A DNA stretch of 5,753 bases from Acidobacteriota bacterium (lineage in GTDB: Bacteria > Acidobacteriota > Terriglobia > UBA7540): the NCBI GenBank assembly GCA_021789565.1, contig JAJYJL010000617.1, positions 1 through 5,753 on the forward strand, written 5' to 3'. A program made the position numbers and the translations under genes. The notes under the pieces are model-generated. The model saw only the letters and a list, made by a program, of their open reading frames with translations. It made no database searches and was not told the origin of the DNA. Shown here piece by piece: positions 1 through 5,441 of the stretch (positions are counted from its first letter, which is position 1; the number at the start of each line of letters is the position of its first letter).

Positions 1-206
1 CACAGTCCTTTGACCAGCCGATAAAACCAGGGATCGACGGATTCATCAAATCGCGCGACGGTCTCGGGATCAAGCTTCGCACGCCGCGCCACCTCTGCAA
101 GCAGCGACATGTCCACCAGCTTCCAGCCCAGGCGGCGCGCCAGCATTTCTGCGATCAGTCCACCGCCGCTGCCGTATTCGCGGCTGATGGTGACGATGTT
201 AAACAT
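1..206 (-). CDS. Cytidylate-kinase-like protein (N-terminal 68 residues, cut by the window edge)
   Basis: This partial gene starts at ATG 206-204 and runs off the left end. The visible protein begins MFNIVTISREYGSGGGLIAE and continues MLARRLGWKLVD. A beta strand, a glycine-rich SREYGSGGG loop and the following helix form the P-loop NTPase start seen in the 'cytidylate kinase-like' (Cytidylate_kin2/AAA_26) family. Those proteins are usually around 200 residues, so about a third is visible. The family is related to CMP kinase, but most members have no proven substrate, so a nucleotide phosphotransfer role is only inferred. The start is well supported: AGAGG lies 5 bases upstream of the ATG, directly after the TAG stop of the emrA-like gene, with 10 bases between the two genes. 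This implies cotranscription and probably translational coupling with the efflux genes. No alternative family fits as well, but the rest of the protein is unseen. Confidence 0.85.
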   Translation of the reverse strand, partial: MFNIVTISREYGSGGGLIAEMLARRLGWKLVDMSLLAEVARRAKLDPETVARFDESVDPWFYRLVKGL

Positions 207-216
207 TGCGGCCTCT

Positions 217-1467
217 CTATTTCTTTGTGGTCACGGTGGGTTCCACGGACATCCCGATGCGCAGAAGGTGCTCGGAATCCTGTCCCTGATCGAAAAGGAT
301 TTTCACGGGGATCCGCTGCACCACCTTGACGTAGTTGCCCGTGGCGTTTTCCGGCGGCAGCAGGCTGAAGCGCTCGCCGGTGGCCCCGGCAATGTTCAGC
401 ACGTGCCCTTTGTATTTGCGGTCATAGGCGTCCACATGGATCGTGGCGGGATCGCCCGGCCGCATATCTTTTAATTCGGTTTCCTTGTAATTGGCGGTTA
501 CGTAAAGTCCTTCCACTGGCACAATGGCCATCAGCGCCTGGCCAGCGCCGATGTTCTGTCCCGGCTCAACGGATTTCTTGCCGATGATGCCATCCGCCGG
601 CGCGCGAACCACGGTGTAGTTCACGTTCAGTTGCGCCTGGTCCAGCGCGGCCTTCGCCGTCTTGACACCAGCCGCTGCGGCCTGCGCTTCTGCGCGGCTG
701 ACGCGAACCCGCTGCGGCCCGGCATGGGATGCACGAAGTCCGGCCTGTGCCTGCGCAAGCTGTGCCTGTGCAAGGGCGACATTCTGTACTGCGGCGGCTG
801 CGGCCGATTGTGCCGCCGTCACCGCTGCGGAATCAGCCTCAGCCGTCTGCAAGGCATGATCGTACTGCTGCTGCGAGACTTCGTCTTTCTTGACGAGCTG
901 CTCGTATCGCGCCAGGTCTGACCTGGCCTTGGCGTAATTCGCCTGGGTTTCTTTCACCCTGGCCTGCGCTGCCAGCGATTGCTTTTCCGCAGCTGCGATG
1001 GCTGCCTGTGCCTGTTCCACCTGGGCTTCTGCCGACGAGATGCCGCTCGAAGAATTGACGGAGGTGATCGGTATGCCGACGTCGGAAGCCTGTGCCCGCG
1101 CCTGCGCCATTGCATAGCTGGCCTGGGCGTGCTCAAGCGCTACCTGGTAGTCCGTAGGATCGATCCGCACCAGCACCGTCCCCTTTTTTACGAACTCGTT
1201 GTTTTCAACCTCAACGGCAATGATGTGTCCGTTGATACGCGAACTGATGGGATACACGTCGCCGTCAATCTGCGCGTCGTCTGTGGTTTCATGCGTGGAG
1301 TAATACCGCCAGGCGAAGATGCCGCCCACAACCGCGACCAGACCGACCAGAAGCAAGACCCATATCGCCCTGGGATGAAGCTGAAAGAACGGCTTTCGCC
1401 GTTCCGTTCCGGCCGTTTTCCCATTGTTCTTGCCGTTCAATTCCACATTTCCCATGGGTTCTGCCAT
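217..1467 (-). CDS. emrA: EmrA/HlyD-type periplasmic membrane fusion protein of a tripartite efflux pump
   Basis: A 416-residue adaptor that would bridge an inner-membrane transporter and the TolC-family channel encoded just upstream. Residues 1-33 are a basic cytoplasmic tail and about 34-53 (AIWVLLLVGLVAVVGGIFAW) are a single membrane anchor. Residues ~61-110 (TTDDAQIDGDVYPISSRING) form the first half of the lipoyl/barrel-sandwich domain. Residues ~112-280 are a long Ala/Gln-rich alpha-helical coiled coil. Residues ~284-317 (VVRAPADGIIGKKSVEPGQN) are the second lipoyl half, followed by a beta-barrel. Near the C-terminus, SLLPPENATGNYVKVVQR (368-385) closely resembles the E. coli EmrA hallmark, which points to an MFS (EmrB/DHA2-type) partner rather than RND or ABC. 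The start ATG overlaps the upstream stop as TAATG, with GGGAGG about 9 bases before it; a second ATG at codon 5 is less well placed. The Ala-rich hairpin is low-complexity and produces several spurious ORFs in other frames. Confidence 0.93.
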   Translation of the reverse strand: MAEPMGNVELNGKNNGKTAGTERRKPFFQLHPRAIWVLLLVGLVAVVGGIFAWRYYSTHETTDDAQIDGDVYPISSRINGHIIAVEVENNEFVKKGTVLVRIDPTDYQVALEHAQASYAMAQARAQASDVGIPITSVNSSSGISSAEAQVEQAQAAIAAAEKQSLAAQARVKETQANYAKARSDLARYEQLVKKDEVSQQQYDHALQTAEADSAAVTAAQSAAAAAVQNVALAQAQLAQAQAGLRASHAGPQRVRVSRAEAQAAAAGVKTAKAALDQAQLNVNYTVVRAPADGIIGKKSVEPGQNIGAGQALMAIVPVEGLYVTANYKETELKDMRPGDPATIHVDAYDRKYKGHVLNIAGATGERFSLLPPENATGNYVKVVQRIPVKILFDQGQDSEHLLRIGMSVEPTVTTKK

Positions 1468-2945
1468 TACTTGCTTCCTCCCGTCATTTGCTTGAAGGTC
1501 ACTTCTGCCAGGCCCAGAGCGCGCGCCAGCGACGCCTTGCCCACGTTATAGCTGTAGAGGCTGGAAATGTAGTTTTCATCGGCCGTCGCAACCGCTTCCT
1601 GCGCCTGGACCACTTCAAGGCTGTTGACCACTCCGGCGGCAAAACGATCGCGCGCCTCTTTCAACTGCTCATGGGCCAGGTTTTGTGTACTCTGCGCCAC
1701 CTTGACCTGGTCTTCCGACGATTTCAAATCGAGAAACGCCGTCCGTACCTGGTACTCAATTTTGTTCTGCAAGTCTTTCAGGTCTGACTCGCGCTGTCGC
1801 AGCAAGGCGCTCGCCTGCATCACGTCCCCGCGAACTTTTCCGCTCTGGAAGAGGGGAATTTTCACGCTGGCCGCAACCGTGTAGGTCCCGTGCGATTCAC
1901 CCGGCCTGGGACCAATGTCTCCGTAGTCGGCGTGAAAATTCAGACTTGGCAGCCGCTCGCTGCGAGCCGCTTTCTTCAGCGACTCCGCCGCGTGTACTTC
2001 TGCCTGCAGGCTCTTGTAATCGGCGCGGTTGGCCAGCGCCTGCGAGATTGCCAGGTCAAGAGTTATGGCTGGAGGGGGGGCATACGGGACTGTGTCCGTC
2101 AGCCGGAACTCCTGCGCCACCGGAAGCCCGATCGCCCGGGCCAGGGTCAGCTTTTCGGTCTCGAACTGGTTTTTCAGATAGATCAGCCGCTGCTGCTGCG
2201 CCTGCAATTCCACCTGGCTGCGGAGCACGTCAATGCCGGGCACCATTCCGGCCTTTTTCAGGTCAACGGCGCGGTCGTATACAGCCTGAGCGGTTTCAAC
2301 CTCGGAGCCTGCGGCATCAACGCGGCTCGATCCCGCAATGGCCTGCAGATAGAGGTTGGCCGACACCAGCACCACAATGTCGCGAGCGTTCTGGTAGGTG
2401 TACTGCGCGGCTTTGACGTTGTCGGATTGCGCCCTTGCCTGATGGAGGTCCTTGAGGTTCAGGATGTGCTGGTCCAGATATCCGCGCACGTCGAACACAC
2501 CAAAAGGCCCGATGATGGGTGGCACTCCCGGAAAATTGGGAAACCCCAGCGCCTTCAGGTTGATCTGCTCGCTGGTCTCAGATGCCCCCGCTGAAACCTG
2601 CGGCAACAGCTCGCTGAGCGCGTGGATCCTTGCGCCGCGCGCCTGCTGCGTTGCCTGATCGCTGAGCAGGATTCCAAGGTTGTACTTAAGGCCGCGGTTG
2701 ATGGCGCCGGCCAGAGACAATGGCATCACGCCCGGCTGCACAGCCTCCGAAGGCGCACTGCCGAGGAATGGATTCTGTTCCGAAGCCTGCTGAACGGAGG
2801 CGGATGAAGCTGTTGCAGCCGAGTCCGTCCCGCCTGCGCCGGCCGAGTAACTGTCCATGGCACGCCCGCCCTGAGCGGCTGCTATGGTGCAGGCGCAGAA
2901 AACTGTGGCGAATAGAAGGCCCTTGGTCCGTGCGTTGGTTATCAC
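1467..2945 (-). CDS. TolC-family outer-membrane efflux channel
   Basis: A 492-residue outer-membrane factor with two OEP repeats (about residues 77-275 and 295-480), each beginning with the usual LxxAxxxALxxN-type helix (SLAGAINRGLKYN; TLDLAISQALANR). Long helical hairpins and short strands such as SVKIPLFQSGKVRG follow. The N-terminus MITNARTKGLLFATVFCACT followed by IAAAQG looks like a Sec signal peptide. I chose the GTG at 2945-2943 because it overlaps the TGA of the TetR gene as GTGA and has GGAGAGG about 9 bases upstream. A TTG at 2963 extends the frame by six residues but would put that same Shine-Dalgarno inside the gene. The stop overlaps the EmrA start (TAATG). The protein should trimerise in the outer membrane and dock with the EmrA-like adaptor. 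A Ser/Ala/Gly-rich linker (about residues 32-70) before the first repeat is longer than in E. coli TolC. Confidence 0.93.
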   Translation of the reverse strand: MITNARTKGLLFATVFCACTIAAAQGGRAMDSYSAGAGGTDSAATASSASVQQASEQNPFLGSAPSEAVQPGVMPLSLAGAINRGLKYNLGILLSDQATQQARGARIHALSELLPQVSAGASETSEQINLKALGFPNFPGVPPIIGPFGVFDVRGYLDQHILNLKDLHQARAQSDNVKAAQYTYQNARDIVVLVSANLYLQAIAGSSRVDAAGSEVETAQAVYDRAVDLKKAGMVPGIDVLRSQVELQAQQQRLIYLKNQFETEKLTLARAIGLPVAQEFRLTDTVPYAPPPAITLDLAISQALANRADYKSLQAEVHAAESLKKAARSERLPSLNFHADYGDIGPRPGESHGTYTVAASVKIPLFQSGKVRGDVMQASALLRQRESDLKDLQNKIEYQVRTAFLDLKSSEDQVKVAQSTQNLAHEQLKEARDRFAAGVVNSLEVVQAQEAVATADENYISSLYSYNVGKASLARALGLAEVTFKQMTGGSK

Positions 2946-3556
2946 GCTGCAATTCCTCTCCAAACAAGATCGAAAACAAAATTGGCGTCGGAATCGACGT
3001 CCTTCTTCGACCAGCCCAAAAGCCGCTGGACGATGATGCCCCGGATCAGGTCACTGATGGACACGGCCGCTGTATCTGTGCGGATTTCCCGGATGGCGCC
3101 GCCCTCGATGCCTTGCCGGAGCGCGGCCTCCAGGAGGCGTGCCTGTTCCAGGTACATATCTTCAAATCGGGGGGGCATCTGTGCCGGGTGCGAAAAACCG
3201 CTTCCCAGTTCGGAAAAATAAATTCTGAAAAAGTCGCGGTTCGTCTCGAAATAGCGGATCTTGATCGCGATAAAAGCCCGGACCTTGTCCTCAGGCGTTT
3301 CTTCTGCCGCCAGCCGGGTTTGAATTTCATTGTGAAGCTCGGTGATGCCGTGTTCGAGTGCGCCCCAGTAGACTTCCTGCTTTGACTTGTAATAGAGATA
3401 AACGGTGCCTTTGGCGACGCCTGCTGCGGCAGCAATTTCTTCAACGGTGGCGGCGTGGAAGCCCTTTTTTGCAAATACACTGCGGGCCGCTTCCATGAGT
3501 TCGGCGGTGCGGAATTCCTTGATGACTTCCTTGCGTGTTTTTCCGCAGAAGGGCAT
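2942..3556 (-). CDS. TetR/AcrR-family transcriptional repressor, first gene of the efflux operon
   Basis: A 204-residue regulator of normal TetR length. Residues ~16-62 are the TetR_N DNA-binding domain: RTAELMEAARSVFAKKGF is helix 1, TVEEIAAAAGVAKGTVYLYY is the helix-turn-helix with its recognition helix, and KSKQEVY follows. Residues ~65-204 form the helical ligand-binding and dimerisation domain (FRIYFSELGSGF, ISDLIRGIIVQRLLGW), which has no recognisable ligand signature. The ATG at 3556-3554 is the only in-frame start before an upstream stop; its ribosome site (GGGTCA) is weak. Its TGA overlaps the GTG of the TolC gene. A perfect inverted repeat lies on the -10 of the promoter just upstream, so autorepression that also controls the pump genes is the simplest model. 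Inducer and operator binding are inferred. Confidence 0.94.
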   Translation of the reverse strand: MPFCGKTRKEVIKEFRTAELMEAARSVFAKKGFHAATVEEIAAAAGVAKGTVYLYYKSKQEVYWGALEHGITELHNEIQTRLAAEETPEDKVRAFIAIKIRYFETNRDFFRIYFSELGSGFSHPAQMPPRFEDMYLEQARLLEAALRQGIEGGAIREIRTDTAAVSISDLIRGIIVQRLLGWSKKDVDSDANFVFDLVWRGIAA

Positions 3557-3575
3557 ATCTGACCCATGAGCCTAA

Positions 3576-3622
3576 TAAAATGACCGAATAGTCATTTTAC
3601 TGAACCTGCCTCCAGCTGTCCA
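3576..3622 (-). promoter_or_regulatory. Promoter and probable TetR operator of the efflux operon
   Basis: On the minus strand a -35 of TGGACA (3622-3617) and a -10 of TAAAAT (3599-3594) are separated by 17 bp, each 5/6 to the sigma-70 consensus. Overlapping the -10 and the expected start site (about 3587) is a perfect inverted repeat: TAAAATGAC (3576-3584), a 6-bp spacer CGAATA, and GTCATTTTA (3591-3599). Its size, symmetry and position match operators of local TetR-family regulators, and binding there would block polymerase. The leader to the TetR ATG would be about 31 nt. Repeat and boxes are seen; binding by the adjacent TetR protein is inferred. Confidence 0.82.
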
Positions 3623-3832
3623 GTGAGGTTTCTCAAGACACCGGGCTTGCCTGCGGCGCGGGATCGTTGCTCAGGACCCACCCGGCCTGCTTGCCCCGCT
3701 TCTTTGAGATGTTCGAGCACGTAACTTCGGTTCATCCCCAAATTGAGGTGCGACGCCGCTAAAGGCATGAAAGTTTGATCGGCGCTTGCGCATCCGGCAA
3801 TCTCCAGCTATGGTTGGGTGCAGGGAGGTAAA
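3623..3832. other. Divergent intergenic region between the TetR operon and the PP-loop gene
   Basis: No convincing gene is present. A minus-strand reading frame (3768-3592, 58 codons) is open but has no ribosome site and ends inside the TetR operator, so it is not called. For the plus-strand gene, a TTGATC at 3775-3780 could be a -35, but the matching -10 (CAATCT at 3798-3803) is poor, so no promoter is assigned. The only clear plus-strand signal is the Shine-Dalgarno GGGAGG at 3823-3828. Confidence 0.5.
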
Positions 3833-4510
3833 GTGGGGCGCAAAAAAGCATGGCTATCGTGGAGCAGTGGCAAGGACAGCGCCTGGTCCCTTGAGGTTGT
3901 GCGAAGGCAGGGCGAATACGATGTGGCAGCACTGCTGACCACGGTGAACGCCGAGTTTCAGCGCGTGGCCATGCACGCGGTCCGGGAATCGCTGTTGCGG
4001 GCGCAGGCCGAAAGCGCAGGCATTGCGCTGATCACAGTCCCGATTCCTTATCCCTGCCCGAATGCCGCCTATGAAGAAGCGATGGCCGCGGCGATTGCCC
4101 GGGCCCGCGCCGAGGGGATTAGCCACATGATTTTCGGCGACCTATTTCTGGAAGATATCCGCCGCTATCGCGAGGAGAAACTGGCCGGCACCGGGATCAC
4201 GCCGGTCTTTCCGATTTGGGGACTCGAAACGCACCGCCTGGCCGGCGAGATGGTGGACAGCGGGCTGCGGGCCATGCTCACCTGTGTGGACCCAAATAAA
4301 CTGGACCCGTCTTTTGCCGGCCGACGCTTTGACGCGGACCTGTTGGATGACTTGCCGGCGGCCGTGGATCCGTGCGGGGAAAACGGCGAGTTTCACACCT
4401 TTGCCTTCCAGGGACCGATGTTCCAGAGGCCCATTGAAATCCAGGCCGGCGTTGTGGTGGAACGCGACGGATTTGTGTTTGCCGACGCGCTCCCTAAGCA
4501 GTCAAATTAG
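3833..4510 (+). CDS. Dph6-like PP-loop ATPase (adenine nucleotide alpha-hydrolase / diphthine-ammonia ligase family)
   Basis: A 225-residue protein of the Diphthami_syn_2 family. Residues 6-16 (AWLSWSSGKDS) are the PP-loop that binds ATP and adenylates substrates in this superfamily; the usual SGGKDS is SSGKDS here. Further family motifs are FGDLFLEDIRRYREEKLAG (101-119), a PVFPIWG stretch (124-130) and GENGEFHTFAFQGPMF (182-197), which matches the GExGEYHT signature of Dph6. Eukaryotic Dph6 amidates diphthine on eEF2. Bacteria lack diphthamide, so the true substrate here is unknown and an EF-2 role should not be assumed. I chose the GTG at 3833 because GGGAGG lies 4 bases before it and the family normally begins just before the PP-loop. 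A GTG at 3818 adds five residues but has no ribosome site. The gene diverges from the efflux operon and appears monocistronic. Confidence 0.88.
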   Translation: MGRKKAWLSWSSGKDSAWSLEVVRRQGEYDVAALLTTVNAEFQRVAMHAVRESLLRAQAESAGIALITVPIPYPCPNAAYEEAMAAAIARARAEGISHMIFGDLFLEDIRRYREEKLAGTGITPVFPIWGLETHRLAGEMVDSGLRAMLTCVDPNKLDPSFAGRRFDADLLDDLPAAVDPCGENGEFHTFAFQGPMFQRPIEIQAGVVVERDGFVFADALPKQSN

Positions 4511-4512
4511 CA

Positions 4513-4529
4513 CCGACCCGGTAAGTCGG
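4513..4529 (+). terminator. Weak stem-loop just after the PP-loop gene
   Basis: CCGAC (4513-4517) and GTCGG (4525-4529) can form a 5-bp stem with a 7-base loop two bases after the TAG stop. No U-tract follows directly; the nearest short T-run (TTTT, 4554-4557) follows CCGGG, which could pair instead with CCCGG at 4517-4521. It is at best an inefficient or factor-dependent terminator. Confidence 0.25.
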
Positions 4530-4900
4530 CGAAATTACCCCAATGGTCCGGGCTTTTGGAATGTCCTTCCGAAAGAGGTCTTTGCTGCCTGCAGGGGGTG
4601 AAAACAGATTTTTATGGTGGCGACCGCATTAAACATTTCTGGAAAATTCAACCAAGTCATTTGTTTGCTGTTGGTTATTCCGCAAGGGGCTGAAAAAGAA
4701 GAAAAATCCTGCCATTTCTGCCACTTTCTGCCGGTGTTGTCAAAGTTTGTTATTCCAGATCAAGGGCCGGTGTAAATTTTGCTTAACAACTTGCACATGC
4801 TATGCAAATTCTTCCGCACCCATGTACAAATTGCATACTTGATTTATGAGTAACATTGCTTTTTCAAGCATTTTCGTTTGGTGATTATCCTGCTTATAGA
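4530..4900. other. AT-rich intergenic stretch without a recognisable gene
   Basis: This stretch is clearly richer in A+T than its neighbours and holds no ORF with protein-like composition. It contains an A-rich run (4692-4706), three spaced copies of CTGCC (4709, 4718, 4728), two copies of GTTATTCC 75 bp apart (4674 and 4749), and the TTGCA cluster annotated separately. The base composition and lack of coding suit a regulatory region upstream of the structured plus-strand segment that begins near 4901. Confidence 0.5.
4779..4837 (+). promoter_or_regulatory. Cluster of TTGCA half-sites with a degenerate sigma-54-like element
   Basis: TTGCA occurs at 4791-4795 and 4831-4835 and its complement TGCAA at 4803-4807. 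TATGCAA (4801-4807) and TTGCATA (4831-4837) are a perfect 7-bp inverted pair. TTGCAC-N5-ATGCA (4791-4806) resembles the -24/-12 layout TGGCAC-N5-TTGCA, but the essential GG at -24 is TG, so it is weak. It may be a regulator-binding region or a minor promoter for the downstream structured segment; neither is proven. Confidence 0.3.
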
Positions 4901-5024
4901 GAGCGCAGGAGGGAGGGAGACTGCTGTAGCAATAAGCGCTCCGAAACCTCCTGGAAATTCCGCCGGTTGGCGGTGGTGAAAAGGGCCGTTGATGCTTGCT
5001 ATTACAGCAGTTCTGGCAGCCAGA
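4901..5024 (+). ncRNA. Highly structured segment, possible 5' domain of a non-coding RNA or a cis-acting element
   Basis: Positions 4920-4937 and 4994-5011 pair over 18 positions. ACTGCTGT and ACAGCAGT are a perfect 8 bp, and the rest adds six Watson-Crick pairs, two G-U pairs and two mismatches. Inside sits a hairpin CCGCC-GGTT-GGCGG (4960-4973), and directly after comes TCTGG-CAG-CCAGA (5012-5024). Alternative stems compete with the long helix: GAGCGC (4901-4906) with GCGCTC (4936-4941), and CAGGAGG with CCTCCTG (4946-4952 region). These interleave, giving either a switch or a pseudoknot. A TATAGA hexamer at 4896-4901 could be a -10, but no good -35 is seen. Strand is assigned from the plus-strand terminator further right. 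It matches no RNA family I know. Confidence 0.4.
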
Positions 5025-5114
5025 GGGTTTGGAAAAGCGAACCGGATTTCAGCTTGCGAGGATGGCCCTGGCAATGCAGAAATGCGGCGACTTTCGGTCG
5101 GGTTTGGGGCGAGA

Positions 5115-5140
5115 TTGAGAGGGCTGAAGCGCATTCTCAA
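5115..5140. repeat. Inverted repeat just upstream of the sigma-54-like promoter
   Basis: TTGAGA (5115-5120) and TCTCAA (5135-5140) are perfect 6-bp arms around 14 bases, ending six bases before the -24 element. It could be an RNA hairpin if transcription comes from further left, or a protein-binding site. It is short enough to be chance. Confidence 0.3.
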
Positions 5141-5145
5141 CCCAA

Positions 5146-5162
5146 TTGGAACGGCACTTGCT
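5146..5162 (+). promoter_or_regulatory. Sigma-54 (RpoN) -24/-12 promoter
   Basis: TTGGAACG-GCAC-TTGCT matches the sigma-54 consensus TTGGCACG-N4-TTGC(A/T) at every fixed position but one (A for C). It has the diagnostic GG (5148-5149) and GC (5160-5161) at exact spacing. The predicted start is about 5173, in GGGAG. No protein gene follows on the plus strand, but a strong terminator lies about 230 bp downstream, so the product would be an RNA. Sigma-54 promoters need an enhancer-binding activator; I cannot identify its site. Confidence 0.6.
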
Positions 5163-5172
5163 TAGTATCAGG

Positions 5173-5441
5173 GAGTCGTCAGCCGATGGTGTAGTTGTAG
5201 CAAGGGTTGACAGCGTCTCTGCCGCAAGTGGGACGGCGGGGCGATAGAGAGATTGAATCAGGATTGTTTCCCCACTCGTGGTGACGCGCCGCGAACGCAG
5301 TGATGAGAGGGCGTTCGGCGAATGAAAGTGGCACCGCCGCGATGAGCAAGGGAAACGACGATTGACCCGAGGCCAGCGTCCCCCTCCCCACGGCACTCGG
5401 GGCTCAGCCTGGGTTGCAATTGCAACCCAGGCTATTTTTTT
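5173..5441 (+). ncRNA. Candidate sigma-54-dependent small RNA of about 269 nt
   Basis: This stretch is bounded by the sigma-54-like promoter and an intrinsic terminator and has no plausible ORF. It folds into successive stems. Stem 5221-5232/5271-5282 has 11 pairs (perfect core AGTGGG/CCCACT, two of the others G-U) with one A-C mismatch. Stem 5292-5298/5311-5317 is CGAACGC/GCGTTCG, extended by CGC/GCG across a 2-base bulge. Stem 5366-5374/5392-5401 is CCCGAGGCC with GGC-A-CTCGGG. The terminator hairpin follows. The third stem exposes a C-rich loop, AGCGTCCCCCTCCCCAC (5375-5391), complementary to Shine-Dalgarno sequences. GGGACG (5230-5235) could alternatively pair with CGTCCC (5378-5383). The 3' end is antisense to the last codons of the convergent lipid kinase. 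It is not a tRNA, tmRNA, SRP RNA, 6S or RNase P RNA as far as I can tell. Transcription could also begin further left. Confidence 0.5.

Noticed and set aside
2870..2945. Lipoprotein signal (lipobox) in the TolC-family protein
   Set aside because: The cysteines sit in VFCAC, which does not fit the L-[AS]-[GA]-C pattern; a normal Sec signal peptide is more likely.
1890..3385. Long plus-strand ORFs of 221-234 codons opposite the TolC and TetR genes
   Set aside because: They are antisense shadows of well-supported family genes, with unnatural composition and no domain signature.
4674..4756. Direct repeat GTTATTCC (4674 and 4749) as an att site or element boundary
   Set aside because: The repeat is only 8 bp, and no integrase, transposase or other mobile gene is nearby.
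4844..5194. ORFs of 98 (minus) and 112 (plus) codons in the right intergenic region
   Set aside because: Both lack a ribosome site and any recognisable fold or motif, and their composition follows base content. The interval is better explained by RNA structure.
5207..5212. Perfect TTGACA -35 hexamer on the plus strand
   Set aside because: The position 17 bp downstream reads GGGACG, and no -10-like sequence lies at acceptable spacing.
5325..5338. T-box-like motif (AAAGTGGCACCGCC) ahead of a terminator
   Set aside because: It matches the 14-base T-box at about 11 positions, but the needed 3' partner of the antiterminator (CUUU pairing AAAG) is missing, there is no recognisable specifier stem, and no plus-strand gene follows the terminator.
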